Assembly (NCBI GenBank): GCA_037013685.1
Contig: CM072884.1
Span: forward strand, 98,312,048-98,376,047
Length of the DNA stretch: 64,000 nt
Source: Acridotheres tristis
Taxonomy: Eukaryota; Chordata; Aves; Passeriformes; Sturnidae
Direction: 5' to 3'
The notes beneath the pieces are model-generated. The model was not told where the DNA came from, ran no database searches, and worked only from the letters and a program-made list of their open reading frames with translations. Shown piece by piece: positions 34,632 to 49,000 of the stretch. The first letter of the stretch is position 1, and every line of letters starts with the position of its first letter. A program made the translations under genes and the position numbers.

Positions 34632-36474
34632 ATGGATGAGAGACTGAAAACCCTGCCTTGGTGTCTGAACCAGCTATGGGGAACAAGTTAAATGCCATAA
34701 ATCATCTGCAAATGGAATTGAAAGAGATTGAGGTCACAGCAAACAAAACCAGCAGTAGACAACTATTTCTTTTATTAGCAGAAGAACCTGTGCTCTATGT
34801 CATTAAAATATACAAATTCAAGAAAGAAACAGCTACTCATCGGATCCTTAAGCATTGGCAGCAGATTATAACTTTAAATGACCCACCTCCCCAAGGCCAA
34901 ATTTATGGTTACACTAAATCAGGAAAACTCTACTGCCTTCAAAAGTCTCTGGTTAAACCTCAACTTATGTATCTCTGATTTTGTCTCTGGTTGCCATCAT
35001 GAAAGCAATTCAGGCTTATGCTATCTATAGACAGCCCAGTCCCATGCTATAAAGTGACTTAATGTCTTTCAACTCATTATAGATACTACTAAAACACTCA
35101 GGGTCCTTGACATTTAATGTACTGTCATAATAACGTTGGAAATACTCAAAATGTGGAAACTCATTTCATAGTTTGTGCCCTTGACTGACTTACCATTTCA
35201 TGTTGCCTTGGTAAAGGGCAGGTGAGAGCATGCCTTTCATGTTGCTTAAAAATAATAAATAATTCTGTGTAGAAACTAAAAAGAAAACTCAAATTCTCCT
35301 TTCAGACTCATCCCTCTTTTCTGCAGCATCATTCCTCCATCATTCTTGCTATGTCCTGCTCTGGCTCATCCCTCAGTATTGCAGGGACACCAAAAGCTAA
35401 GATCTTCATGACAGCTATGAGTGTTCCTCAGGTAAGTGTCAGAGACAGCCCTGCTCACAGAAGTATTTTTAAATAGGAAGTAAAGGTCCTTCAAAGAAGC
35501 TCTAAAGTTTAAGGGACCTAGGATATATTCTAGACAGAGAGACATGCCTTCCATGATCTCTGGTTCACAGCAGCCTCAGGACTTGGCAGGGACAGCCTTC
35601 TCAAGACAGTGTGAAGCCGAGTGAGGAACATGCCATAGAAATTATGCAAGTGGGAAAGTAAGAAGTTACTTAGCAAATGCCCTGGAAAGATTCCTGCCTG
35701 TCTGAGACAGTAGTGCAGCTTGTCGTGGCCACTTGCAAGTTTACCACCCAAGGGAGATTAATGGAGCAAAAAGGGGTGACACTTTCTGCAAGCAGGTTTG
35801 AATTTTTTAACTCTGTCTCTCCTACCAAGCCAAAGGCTATTGAACGTAATGGAAAGGCTTTCAGGCTCCCTTTGAACCCAGAAAAACCTCCCAGTGATAT
35901 ACTGACACCTGTTCAGAGCAAAACCAACCTGACCAGACTGCAACACCAAGGAAACCTCAGCTTATTGCCCAGGTGGGAAATGGGGCTATATTTTCAGGCC
36001 ACAGTCCCTTAGCCAGACACCAGAATGTTGATGCTGAAAGAGCCAAACTGCCTCTGAGGACACTGGGGAGGCCCTGGGAAAAGGCAGTGGCCAGAAGCCT
36101 ACCCCAGGGTTGGTGAGCATTGAGCCTTGCCTTCCCATGCCTGCCTGGCTCCAGACATAAGGATGCAGCATCTCCTCCAGTGAAATGTTTCCCTGTGTGC
36201 AGAAGACACACATTCCGCTGGCATTAATCTTTCAGTCTTCTCACTGTCAGTCTAGCTTGAAGGAACTATTACACAGTCTATAAAGTTTAAAAGAATAAGA
36301 AAAGCTTAGCTCCCCATTAAATAGGTTGAAACAAAAACTACTCAGTTTGTCTTTTCTGCTGCAGCTACACCGACTAGGCACATAACAAGAGTCAGAAATG
36401 GAACTAGGGTTGCAAGAAAGAAATTGATTTGCAGGAGAAGATGCCCCAAAAGTACAGTTACAGTTGCAGTTTTT

Positions 36475-36617
36475 GAAAGAAAAAAGGAAAAAGGGGAAAG
36501 GAAAAGGAAAAGGAAAAGGAAAAGGAAAAGGAAAAGGAAAAGGAAAAGGAAAAGGAAAAGGAAAAGGAAAAGGAAAAGGAAAAGGAAAAGGAAAAGGAAA
36601 AGGAAAAGGAAAAGGAG
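36475..36617 (+). repeat. (GGAAAA)n hexanucleotide array
   Basis: From 36500 to 36615 there are about 19 perfect GGAAAA units, inside a 143-base run of pure purines. The upstream units are slightly degenerate (aaaaaggaaaaaggggaaag). An open frame rich in Arg and Lys crosses it but is a repeat artefact. Confidence 0.97.
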
Positions 36618-37265
36618 CCTGACAAATAAAGCTGCCAGAAAAAAAATTTAAAAAGTAAGATTAAAAACAGAGAACTTTGTTTGTCAGAAATGTATCGTCA
36701 ATAGCTTTGGTTCATACTAGAGAATCAGAGCAGAGGTATAACAAATCCTGCCCTTGGATTTAAGGGGGTCAGGGTGGTTCTAAGGGTTTCTGTTCCTGCT
36801 GACAGACCTGATTTTCAGTGTGATTTTCACCACCCTGCAGGAGCAACAAGAAAGTTAGAGGTTTAACAATATGAACTCTTCTCAAAGCTCTGCTTTGTAG
36901 ATGTACGAATCCAGAGAGAGGTAAGTTCAGCTGCCCATCTCCACTTCCACCTATCATCATGATTTACCAGCATAGTTAGATTAGCAAAATATCTGAACAA
37001 ACGGAAAGAATGCTGGCATTTTCTGTCCAGAGTAGAAGTGGGAGGAGACATAAGAAAGTTTGAGTTGTGAATGGAGCTACTCAGAAGTTATTTTGCTTTT
37101 CTGTGAAGAGAGATGTTTTAAACTTCAGATGAGGATGAATGACGGAGCAAAGCAGCCCGGATAACTGAGCCAGGGTGGGGTGAGGAAAACACAGCAGAGC
37201 AGCAGAGAGGTGTGCAAGGGAGAAGCAGAGTGACAGGAGCACAGCTGGAATGGGAGAAGAGCAGG
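36618..37265. other. Unique sequence between two tandem arrays
   Basis: About 650 bp with no gene or interspersed repeat recognised. Base composition is mixed. Confidence 0.5.
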
Positions 37266-37384
37266 GGATGGATGGATGGATGGATGGATGGATGGATGGA
37301 TGGATGGATGGATGGATGGATGGATGGGTGGATGGATGGATGGATGGATGGATGGATGGATGGATGGATGGATGGATGGATGGA
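37266..37384. repeat. (GGAT)n tetranucleotide array
   Basis: About 30 GGAT units with a single A-to-G interruption near 37328, followed by 'gacagacagatgg'. Frames of 79-110 codons cross it on both strands (DGWM-type and HPSI-type peptide repeats) and are artefacts of the repeat. A useful polymorphic marker is likely. Confidence 0.97.
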
Positions 37385-40300
37385 CAGACAGATGGGCTCA
37401 CCACAGCACCCACTAATGCTGCTCTCGGGCAGAAATTGCTTGCTGATTTAAAATCAAATGAACGGTGCCACTCATGGAGGAAAGGCTGCGCCTCTGGTCA
37501 GGCGTGTGAGGCTCTGTGAGGGCGCTCTCATGGTCCTTGTGAACAGCCATCAGTGAGGAAAAACAAGGCTCTGCTTGGAGCTGCCCCTCTGCCTGCTGCT
37601 TCCTAAAATCACAGAGGGGCTGCCAGGGCAGCATTATCGTTTGTGGCTGTGGCTTTCAGAGAAAGGATTATGTCCCAAGAGCAGCTGCAGTCAGCCTCAA
37701 AGACCTTCATGCACTTTTGCTAATGGAAGAAATCCTTAATGGCCCTCTCACAAAGTAGTCAAAGGCACAAAATATTTTAAACAGCCAGTGGAAATTCAAA
37801 CCATGTAGTGATGACAGTGCCCCAAGTCAGCACATTTTGAAGTGAAAAGCTTGGTATCCCGCTGGCTAAAACTGAGCAGGACCTTAGCTGGTGTCCAGGC
37901 TGCTGGTCATTTAGGTCTTATTAAAGCATTCAGAAGAGAGAAAATATCAAATTAGAGGTTTATGGGCAATCAGAATCTCGGCCCACATCTCTGTATTAAT
38001 CATAAATGTGAATCCTGACACTGATGTCAAACAGCATTAGGTGAATCACTAATCCTTATGAAATTTTGCAGACAAAGATGTCAGAAGAGAGAAACAACAC
38101 AAGACAGTGATCTGGCAAACCAAGCCTCTCACTACAACTCTTGTAATGCAAATCTCTGGGGCACAGCAAGCTGTCACCAGCATCAGTCCCCCCAGATATC
38201 ACCACCAAGGAGCAGGAGCAGAGCCTGATGCTGCCCCAATTGCCGACGTGGTGGAAGTGCTTCTGCAGCAGCTGGCTGCATTTCTGGAGGACTGCATTGC
38301 AGGAGTGAGAACCCAGCACACTACTTCACCTTTATGAACCAGTGTTGTGAACAGCCTGTTGTTAAACAAAGTGGAGATGGTCCATCTTTCTCATTTTAGC
38401 ATTTTAAGTAAAACGTTTAGAAAACTTGGCACTTTTGGGGATTTCCTCATTCTATCGTTTGAGCAACATTTTATTCATCTTCTTATAGGGTCTTGATTAA
38501 GTTTGAGGACTAGGAAGTGAATTTCAATCTCTTTTTCAAAACAAAGTCCATATTGTCAGTATGAAGCACAAACATAGATGTGGGTGAAAATTTTGTTCAG
38601 AGCAGAACAAAAGCTCATCCTATGAAAAAAAGATAATGAATGAATCTGAGTTTCCAGAAAGACAGTTTTTGCTCCAGTTTCCCTCATGCAATGAAGTAAT
38701 GCTTATATTTCTCTCTTCTGTTCACTCAGAGTTGTACTAGACAGTAGTATCTGTTTTGAAAACAGACAAAGGAAAATAATTTTTTTCTCTTAAATTCAGT
38801 ATCTGGTTTCAATTATTCTAATATATTTACAGACTGAGTCTCTGAAGTTCCTTTGTGCTGGATGAAAAGGTGCTCCTGTGTGTGATTCTTCTTTAATCCG
38901 TGATGAAATTTTTTCTTTCTGACAATACCTCCTATTCTTGAAAAGCATATTTCTGATGTGTTAAGCCTAGGATAAATTTCAAACTGTTAGTACCCATCTA
39001 GGGAGAACAGAATAACTCATTTCATAACAAACCTATTTATGTTCCTAGTTGTGTTTGTTATGGAATAGGAAACAGTGCTCCTGTTGTCCACTGAGAGTAC
39101 TTCAAGCCATCCTTCATAATGAAGTATGGGTCTGATTCACTGCTCCTGTTTTTCCAGCTGGAGAGTCAGCCTATGCTGGCCGTTAACATGAAGGAACATC
39201 TACACGGACACATTTTTTACTCAAAATCATTGCTCCAAACCAGATCAAGATGACTGCCAAATAATCCTGTTTCTGTGTTAATTGGACTATCACATTAAAC
39301 CCACAGAGACAGGGCATTTGAAACAAAGATCACAAAAATGTCAGTTTTCTCCTCTGACTCCTTCCAGCCCACATGAGCTGTTAATGTTGCTAATTGGCCA
39401 GCCTGCAATCCAGTGCAATCCTGAGAGGGGAGATGGAAAAGGCATAACTGGTGGTGCTTATGGGGAAAAAAAAATGCCACTCCTCACATTTCAGCTAATC
39501 TATAGCTCTACATTTCAATTATCCATTCCAGTAATAGAATGATTGCTTGCATTCAGTAATGAACCAGAAACCAGGAACTTAATGTTCTCATCTGCCAGGC
39601 AGTTTTTTTGACTTTTAGACCAATTGACAGCAGCTATAAAAGCATTATAAAATATGGCATGATTTAATAGATGCAGCTTTCATCTACCTCAACGTTTTTC
39701 AAAATAGCTTTAGTTAAATATAATTTTCCAAATGGGGGATGTCAAACTTTATCAGCCAGGGTCCACTACTAAAGAAGCTTTTTTGTGAATATCTAGAATT
39801 TGACATTTGTTCTTCAGTTTTCCAATAAATCAAGAGCGCTAAAAATGCCTGTATTTTTCGAAGTTCAATCAGAAATAGATTTAACTGAATGACACATTTA
39901 ACATAACTGAAGAATGATACATCATCATAAATGAACCTTCTAGCACTTCAGGTAGGAACTCAACAAAATAAAATAATCTATTAAATTTATATATATTTTA
40001 ATAATGTATTTGAAAGTATGCTGGAGTTTCAGAAGATCAATAAATTTTGGGGGGATTTTGGTTTTTTTTAAAGGGCAATGTTGGCAATAAGGATAGATGG
40101 TCCTATAGATCTGATTTTGTCATTTTTAAACACATTTGAGATGTAGCAACTCTCGAAAATTCTTATTTTCATGTTTTCATCTTAGATGCCTAAATTCCTC
40201 TAGCATTCAGGATTTTAAAATCAGATTCGCACCAGAATTTCAATGACACTTTTGACTACAGTAATTTTGGAAATTAAAGTAAAAAATTAAACACTCTGAA

Positions 40301-43300
40301 GACACTTTCCCTGGGTGGTGGAGGTTTTTTTGGTTTTGTTGTTTATTGTGTGTGTGTGATTTTTGTGTAACTCTAATAACCAAAGGAAGAGCTGTAAGAG
40401 GATGTCATCAATTAGTGTAAATCATTATCCAATTGCCTTCAACTTCTCTCACACTTTCACCTCTTATTTGAATTCACGCTATCTTTACATACAGTATGAC
40501 TTCCTCTGGCTTTACCACACTTCCATAAGTAACTAGTTCCCCAACAAGCTACAGGCTCTCTGATGACTTCTGGTTTATGACAGGGCAGTCACTTCATAAT
40601 GTGACTGCACATATCACATTGCATGATGTTAGAACTGCAGAATAGCTTTATTTCATAATCAAGAGAAGCTCCTTAAAAATATAAAGTCCAGACAAGTGTT
40701 GAATTTATAGGCATATATTTTACTAGATTAACTGAAAAACTGGAAAAGCTATTGACTTCCCAAAGCTAAACACAAGTTGAGAAAACTATTCAAAATTTAA
40801 ATGCATATATACAAGATGGAACAGCCAAAAGATGGTAGCTGGCATTTGTGCAGCAAAGGCAGAGGGTCAGAGATGATCAGCAAGCTATCTCCTAGGGGAA
40901 ACAGCTAGAAAAATAATTTATAACCTATAAAGGGAGGTTACAAAACTCACCACAAAACTGATGCCTCAGATATAACCAGCTTTTTTTCACTACAACTATA
41001 AATTTTTGTTTCTAGACCTATCTTTCAAAACTACTTGTAGTTTTCACTGGAGGAGTAGGACGAAGAGATTAGAGAAGTGGCTGTTTTGCAAGGAAGGTGT
41101 CCACAGGCCATGGAGTTTTCCTCCTCCACCGAAGGTGGTGGCTGCAGGTTCCAGCCTGGGCTCCCATGGTGGCCGTGCTGGGATGAGCCAGTGTGAGGGC
41201 TGGGAGAGGTGGGATTCTTCCTGCCATGGTGGGGGCAGTGCTGTGGAACCCCAGTGCAGGCACAGCCCCGTGCACAGGGCAGGCCATGGGGAGACACAGC
41301 CTTTGCTGGAAGGAGCAGAGCCGTGCTGCTGTCTGGGTGCGAGTCAGGGAAGGGCATCCTTACACTGAGCACCGAGCACAAGCAGGGCATTGCTGGCATT
41401 AACCTCCCTCTCTGCCACTCGTCCCTGTCTGACAGGGCACACAGCAGAAGTAAAATACCACGAGGCACAAACTCAGTGGCAGAGAGACAGATGAAAACTA
41501 ATTTCCTTGATTTTAGAAGCCTTGGTGGTAAGCAAGGTGCAAAAAGACCCCCATCACATGGTGGCAGTGGAAATGAGAGATCTCAGGATCTGCTCCTCTG
41601 GCCGTTTTTCTACCAGATTCCCTTTTTATTTAAAAACTTATTTTCTGAGAACTGGAATAGGCCAGGGACTTTAGCAGAAGCCAAATAAAACTAGGTGAAT
41701 GAGGAGTGACAGTAATGATTTTTCAGCAGTGACAAATTACTTCAAGCAGGGATAAAAGCAAGAAAATTGGAAGAAATGTTTTGACGCGTAGTAAGAGCAT
41801 ACAAATTGTAAGCATCCTTTTGGACATCTCACTGGAAAACTCTGTGTGACAGCAGGTAAAAAAAGGTTGGAAAAAACTAGTCTGGCTCTCAGTCTGAGAC
41901 TTGAGAGTGGCTGGAAGATTGGTAAAATGTCAAGATGAAGAGCACTGATGTATTGTTTTACAGGCTTAAATGTACTGGTGTGGCTATGGATACAAGCCAG
42001 TGCCACTCCATGGCCTTTAAAAATGTATGTCCATTACTCTGCAGCCTCACCCACCCACTGTGTCTGCTGGTTGTTATAGTCCTTCATTTGATTTCAGTTC
42101 ACTTTTAAGATCTCAAGGTAAAAGCTCTGATCAGGTTTGAAGTCTGACTGGGTTTTCCTCTGGATGAAATATCAGGCGCCTTTTTCAGTAAGTCTTGTAG
42201 TTACTTTATAAAGGAATGCTTGTTTTCAGACTACATTTGAAGGCTAAAACCAATATTTCTTTTGAATTCAAGATCTTTCTGATGTGTTTGACACCTTAAA
42301 TCCTTAAATCCTTCCAGGGAGGCTAAATACCTGCACAAAGCATGCAGGTTGGAACTCCACTAGAAACAGAGCCACACACAGCACAAGAGAAAGAGTAATT
42401 CCATGTGGCTGGGTAGAAAGGATAGTTCAAATTAAAAAGAGTAGGATGTTTCAAGTGGAAGAAAGTGACACCACAGGCTCAGGAGATTCCTGGGTGAGAA
42501 ATGCCTTTTTTTTATTATCCTACTCTTTTCCACACATAGCACATGTACTGTCTGTATTGAACCACTGCCTTTTAACATTAGCCCTTATGAAGCCTTTGAG
42601 GCAGAAAAATCAGGAAGGAGAACCAGCAACTTTAATTAGGTATCATACATATTGCTTTCTTATTCTATGATTCCTTTCCTCAGTCGTAGTGATTCCCATT
42701 TAGAGGAAATATTACTGCATTCTTGTTTCCTAATTTGGGAAGACTTTGTAAGATCCACAAAGCCATATACCCAGGAGTTTAGGAAAGGTGAGAAGAGGCA
42801 GCTCCTCAAGCAGTGGCACAGTTAGCACTCATGGAAGCACCAAGGAAGATGGTGACAAGTCAAGACGTCCTTCATCTCAGATCACCCATTTGGCAGGGCT
42901 TAGATAGCTTGAAGGCCTCTAAGAGGAACATCTCTTGGATGTTTCTGATCAGACCTTTCCTGTGAAAAGGAGGCTGGAAGCCTCGAGGCTCTGGGATCTT
43001 AGGCATGAGTTTTACAGTCCCCACCAGCAGCTTCACTTCCATTGCCAAATGCAGGGATTGGCACAAACTGAGAAGAGCCAGTGCTGTGCAGGGATGTGTA
43101 ACTCAGGGAAGAGCACCTGGAGACCAGGCACCAGCACGGGCAGGTGCTTGGAAGAGCCCAAAGCCCATCCCTGAGCCATCACTGAAAAAAATGACAAGCA
43201 TATGCTTAGTGGGGACACAGAGCAGCCCTTACAGCTGGGACTGAAAACCAGAGAGCAGCTGCAAGAAGTGAAGAAAAAGCAGGTTTTTTGCTTTGCATCC

Positions 43301-46000
43301 ACAAGCAGTGACTTCCAGCAAAAAATGAAAACAGTCACATAAGTGACAACAGGGAACACTGAAGTGTGGGATATATTAATGACCTCGAGAGGCAAATTGG
43401 AACTGTAGTGCAGAGCTGAGGTACTGACTTCTGTGTAACAGGGAAAATATGTGGGAAAGACTTTTGATCAGAGGACAAAGCAGAAAACAAGACTGCCTCT
43501 TCAGAGACTGGATAGGGGCTGAATAACCTGCCCTGAAAGGATGACCCAGAACTCACCCATGACACACCAATAGAGAATGGCTATGGAGAGGATACCTGAG
43601 CAGCAAATATCCTCATGATGATGAGGAGATGAAAAAAAATTAATTATTTTAAAGGTACTTTAGCAGAGGTACTCTAGTCCCCAGGGTACCATGCATGCAC
43701 TGAATATCACATGGTGAATCAATTCCCAGCCTTTGAAAAAAGCCCTCAGACACTGGACTGCACCAAGAGTGCACAAGAAGGGCTGCAAACAGGAACCTCA
43801 GGGGCTGACTCAGAGGAACTCCTCACAGGCAGAGCTACACTGACTCAGGAAACCTTCAGTCTGAAGCAAAGGGGGCACTTAGTCACCAGAAATCGGATAC
43901 AAACCAAAGGAGTGATGAACCTGGAGCCACAGGTACAGCAAGATAAGAGGTAAAAGCTTCAGAGATATAGTTGGAAGCCAACACCAATAAGAACTCTTGT
44001 GGAAACAAACACAAAATCAGTCTGTGGCTTGTACACCAGTCCTTCTGTTTGGGTTTGAAAATTGAGCAAGAAGTTGAAGACATCTGTACTGGGGAGGAGG
44101 AGCTCTCTGGGCAGCAGAGCTGACACACCACAGACTTTTTATCCAGAGGGAAATGGATGATTTTAAGAAAGGCAGGGAGGGAGAGTAAAAAAGTATGCAC
44201 CTGGTATGATGTTTCAAAAATCAAGTCGGCTGTAGTGATTCATGTCCACATGAATGTTAGAGGATTGGTTTGGTTTTTTTATTTTAATCGTAAGTCCATT
44301 AAAAAGCAAACAAATCACGTAGCAATGCAGTGAGTCACACCTGCCCATCTCTAGCCATGAGGGGGTGTGCCAGGAGTCAGAGGAGCTACATCTCTTATGC
44401 ATCTTATCACTCTTATCACCCCTGGAGGCATAATGCTGAAGGTTTTCAGGAGACTCAGTCTGCTACAGTCAGAGATGTCTCAGCAAAAAGCTGGCCTTGA
44501 AGTCCCTACATCCATTCATCCCACAATCTGCCTGTAAGGTACACTGATAAATACTCTCAGTAGCTTCCTCTATAGCCCAGGGCAAATCACCATGCCGGAC
44601 CTTTTCAGCCCAGCCAGCCACCAGATCGTTCCAGTGAGGAGAATTCCAGGTCATTGGAAGTGCACCAGTCTTTGTGAGCCAGTGGGCAGGACAGTTCAGA
44701 GAAGACTTCACTCACAGTTTCCTTACTGATTTCCTTTCTTCATCTTCTTGCATTGCCAGCTCTGTATTGTGGGGTTGTCAGGGGAAAGAAAATATGCTAC
44801 TCACATATCCCAGTTTTTTCCATCTGTTTGGTCCTTAGGAGCTCATGTGCAAATCCATGTGAACATCTCCCCATCTTGGTGTGACTCTTTATGCCCATAA
44901 ACCTTTCCTCTGGAATCTTTTCTCTGAGTGTCCAAATGCTATCTTGACTGCCCTGCCTCTTCACAGGGTCAAATGGGATCTATTACCATTAAAAGAAAGC
45001 TAAATACAGTTTATTAAGAGATCCAGGTGTCCCTTCACCCCTAGCTGGAAACTCTTCTATTAATTGCTTTTTGATTTTTTTGAATTGACCTTCTTGGTGA
45101 AATATTAATGAGAGATGTGTTTATTCTCCTGCCATGATCAAACACTAAGAATGCAAAAGTCAAGGCCAAGCAAAGAGAAATGTATTTCAATATTTACTTT
45201 GGAGGTGACAGAAAATTATCAGTGAAGAGTTCTCTTCCAATTAACATTTTCACTGCTATTGCAAACAGTGAATGACAGCAATGTTTTCACATACTGTAAA
45301 GCCTGGGTCTAATTGACACTCATGATCAACTCTAAACTTCTATTCCTTGTAAATGATTAGAATAAATGTGACAACGAAAAATCACTAGACCTTCACTAGG
45401 TAATGAAACTGTGAGTGATGAGCAGCCCATGACATGCTTGTCACACTGCCTTGATTGCTTTTGGGATGGATTAAAGATATTAGTAGATGGCAAAAAAGTG
45501 GTGGGTGTCATGCTCAAATTGCAGCAAGGCATTTTACAGCACATAAATATTGTGCTCCAAATTCACTTTGAATTGGATATGAGCATTCCCACATGAGTTG
45601 CAAAGTGACTGAGAGGACACTAATAACAAAGGGAAGGGACAAGTCAGCCAAGGGAAAGTGCTGGGAAATGAAGGGAACCAAGTTAGGCTCTAGGTTATGC
45701 ATGGCCCCACTGCAGGACATGGCACATATTTTCTATTCTTACCATGGGGAGAGGGGAGGTAAAGAAAGTATCTCTCTCACTGTCTTAATCTGCCAGCAGG
45801 TAAAGGCTCCCAGGGACTGACTCACTAAAGAGAGGAGAAGAAAAACTCCTGGCCTAAAGCTATATTTAAAAATAAAATAAGGCTAATTAAAACATTTCTG
45901 GCCCAAAGTCTAAAATTATCCTATGGAATTTGGAGGTCTTAAAATACACGCCACTTGCTGTGTAAATATATTCATTTCTGTAATGTAGCATGGTGATAGC
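37385..46000. other. Unique non-coding sequence
   Basis: About 8.6 kb without a supported gene. 41.08-41.45 kb is GC-rich and holds overlapping frames up to 159 codons (41209-41688, +) and 145 codons (41031-41468, minus). CpG is strongly depleted there, no protein family is recognisable, and the two frames occupy the same DNA. A short (TG)6 run lies at 40347-40358. 39.5-39.75 kb and 45.05-45.30 kb have an even, AT-rich, motif-dense texture like conserved non-coding DNA. Confidence 0.5.
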
Positions 46001-49000
46001 TGGTTTTCTGCAACACTCAGAGTTGTCAGGGTGCTGGCAAGCAGAGGAACTGCTACTATGCCACAAAAAATTGAGAATTATGCAAAAATTGAAAAATTAT
46101 GGAATTATAGTACTTTACCTGCAGTGATAAGATATGAAAATACAGTGAACACTCATGTGACTGTAATACAGCAGCTCATGAAAGAAACAACTTCAATCTG
46201 AGAAATAGTAATACATTTCTCAGGACACAATGATCTTGGAAAAAGAAACCACGAGCTGAAAATGTCTTGTGAATTTGCAGGATATCTCACAGGGAAATGA
46301 AAGCCATTATCCTGAAAATATTCATGAACTTGCTGAGCTTTACATCTGAGAGGCTTCCTGTATTAATCTTTTCTCTAAACTTATTTAGCGGAGTGATATA
46401 TTTTCAGCCAGGAGCATGTTGAACTATTCATTTTAAATACACGGTCTGATGAATTTAATCTACCTTTTGTGAATCAGCCATAAACAGATCCTGATTTATC
46501 AGAGAAATTGTTGTCTTGAAGAGTAAGCAAAAAATTTAGAACAGTTTTCTTGCTAATGGCCTATTCCCAAACCACTTGCTTCAGGAGTCTCCTTTCTGTG
46601 GGTTGTTACTGATTATATGCACCTGAATAGTACCAATCTCATTCCCTGAAGGGTGGCTGAAATACTTGGGGGGAGAAAGTAAGGAGCAGTGAGTGCTCCT
46701 GCTCACTGAGCAGCACTGGTGGGAAAAGCTCCTGCTCCTCTCAGTGGCTGGCAGAAAAAGAAGCAGCAGCCAGAGGAGGCAGTTCTGGAGACAGAGGTAA
46801 CAGCCAGTGCTACAACTCCTGCAGGAGCCTTCAGTGCAGAGGGATGGGGAGGGAGAAAATGACAGCACTGGATGTCCCTGAAGCAGCCAGGGCAGTGTCC
46901 CACATGCTGTGCTCTGGCAGAGCAGAGGGCTGTGTGTGGGAGCTGTGCCTTCACACTGCTTTGAAGGGAAGTTTGTTAATTAATTTGGAATGGAAATATT
47001 TGATTGTGTCTTGCATAAGTAATTCCCTTGTGCTCCCCCACCAACAGTGGCAGTGGGCAGCTGTAAAACCAAATCATAGGCAAAACAGTGTTGGCAGAGC
47101 AAACCAGAGCTTGTGGCAGACAGCAATCATGCCCCTGCCTCTTCCCAAGTACTGCTGTTTGAGCAAGGCTCTCTCTCTGTATCCCGTTTTCTCAGATGGG
47201 TCTGTCTCTCTCCACTGCAGTTCACTACTGTCACTACAGCACTCACAAGCTGTTTCCATGCTCCAGAAGCCCTCTAGACTGTCAGCATTTTAGTCCCAAC
47301 TTCCTGGGAAACTGAGTAAGATAAACAATACCATGACTATAAACCACAGAGTAAATCACTTGAATTTCTCAAGAATCACTTCATTTTCACAAAAAAAACA
47401 AATTTTCCTACTGAGAAAACCCTCTTGGTGAGCCAACTTGATGCTGAGTCCAGATTATATAAATATGACAAGTTTTGTATAATTTATATAAAGCACATCA
47501 GTTAAAGTCCTTTGACCAATTGAATGTCTGGTGTATATTTCTATTTCATTAACAAATTAGTCTGTTGTCTAGGAGAATCAATAAGCAATTTGAGAGCAGA
47601 AAGCTCATAACACTCATGAAACTTGGTATGATTTGAGGAACAAGGCTTCCATTTGTCAGAAGCCAGCTGAAAGAAAGCCAAAGCACTTCAGAAAGATTAG
47701 TCAAAATGTCCCAGACCCTTAACAACTTCTTAGAGAGCAAAGAAGGAAAGATTTTGAGAGGCTTTCCCCTGTGTGAACCTCTAGTTAAAGAGCACATGGC
47801 AGAGTTCCAGCCCTGAACACACTAACTCTGAACCAAGCTGATGCTTTCTGATGTCTAAGAAACATCTACATTCTTCACTGAACTAAAACCAGCTGTTCCA
47901 CAAGTTCTTGGCTAAAAGCATGGGTTCTTGGCTTATTATTGTTCATGGCTCCATAAGAATGCATAAGGATTCATATCAACTGCACAGACTGAGGCTCACT
48001 AAATCATTTGTTTTGGAACAAAATTTTTGCAAATCTTTGAATTATTTGAACTGATTTATATATCCTTATACTCCTTACTCATCACCAAGACCAACTGCTG
48101 ACTGTAAGTATTATGACTATATTATCTTTATTTTAATTCAGGGAAGATTTTAGCTGCCTTCAGAAATATTGTGCCTCCTTCTCCTCCATTTCTTTTCTTC
48201 ATGAAAGCAATGGACACTCACGGAATAGTAATTGTTTAAATAAATTGCTTAACTCCCACAAGACCAAATCACTATAAACTTGGTAGCAGAGAAACAAGAT
48301 GTCATCCCTACAGGTACTTATTTCCTGCTGTGACTTGGTTATAGGTGTTAGGATTGCTTCACTGATTCTGCACACATGCACAGCACTATCTCCTTTTGCA
48401 CTTCAAATAAACCATTCCTAAGGTGCAGAAGTGTTCATATGGTTCTCTTTCTCCTTTTTCTTTTCTCTGTGAGGCTTATGCTTTTTGTAGTGCATGATAA
48501 AGACAGGCTTTCCTCCTTCAGAAGTGATTAAACTCTTCAATCACTCTCTACAGTAAAACAGGTCCTAAGGCAGAAAGTTTGTTTATGTGTAATTTGTTTC
48601 CTCATCTCTGCTTTCTCTCGTCATGCCAAGTCCCAAGTGTCTCATCCTGATTAACACAGCTGTGAGCAAACTGTTGCCATCCACAGAAATTGTGTCTGTC
48701 CATAACCCACAGTCAGAGGACAAAAGCTGACTCAAAAAATCCTTGCAGGTTTTCTTTGCCTGTACCTTACTGCCTTCTTTGTAGGCCAAATATTATCCCA
48801 AGTGCAAGTGAGGACTGAGGGGAGAGTTACTATCATCTGAATTATATTCCCAGCATTCATGTGCTGTAGTCTCCCCAACAGCACTCCTCCCTCTACCCAA
48901 GCCATCAGAGCAGAGCTGCCAGGGGTTTGGGTCAGCAGGACCCTGTAGAGCCCAAAAGGGAATGAGAAGGCTGTTCTGGCTAAATGCAAATCTTGCATTT

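Larger units (their letters stand above)
27077..36474. other. Unique, mostly AT-rich non-coding sequence
   Basis: About 9.4 kb with no convincing gene. Internal items are an inverted repeat at 27763-27796, a 36-bp tandem duplication at 32261-32332, a possible MIR-like scrap at 34588-34631, and an unexplained 99-codon minus-strand frame at 31607-31906. 29.25-29.50 kb is AT-rich, with several TAAT/ATTA cores. 28.6-28.9 kb and 33.3-34.2 kb are GC-richer and produce overlapping chance frames. Confidence 0.5.

Noticed and set aside
37081..37519. Frames with DGWM or HPSI peptide repeats
   Set aside because: Artefacts of the (GGAT)n microsatellite.
41031..41688. GC-rich patch with overlapping frames of 145 and 159 codons, possible gene or CpG island
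   Set aside because: Only about nine CpGs in about 470 bp (observed/expected near 0.25), frames on both strands of the same DNA, and no domain recognisable.
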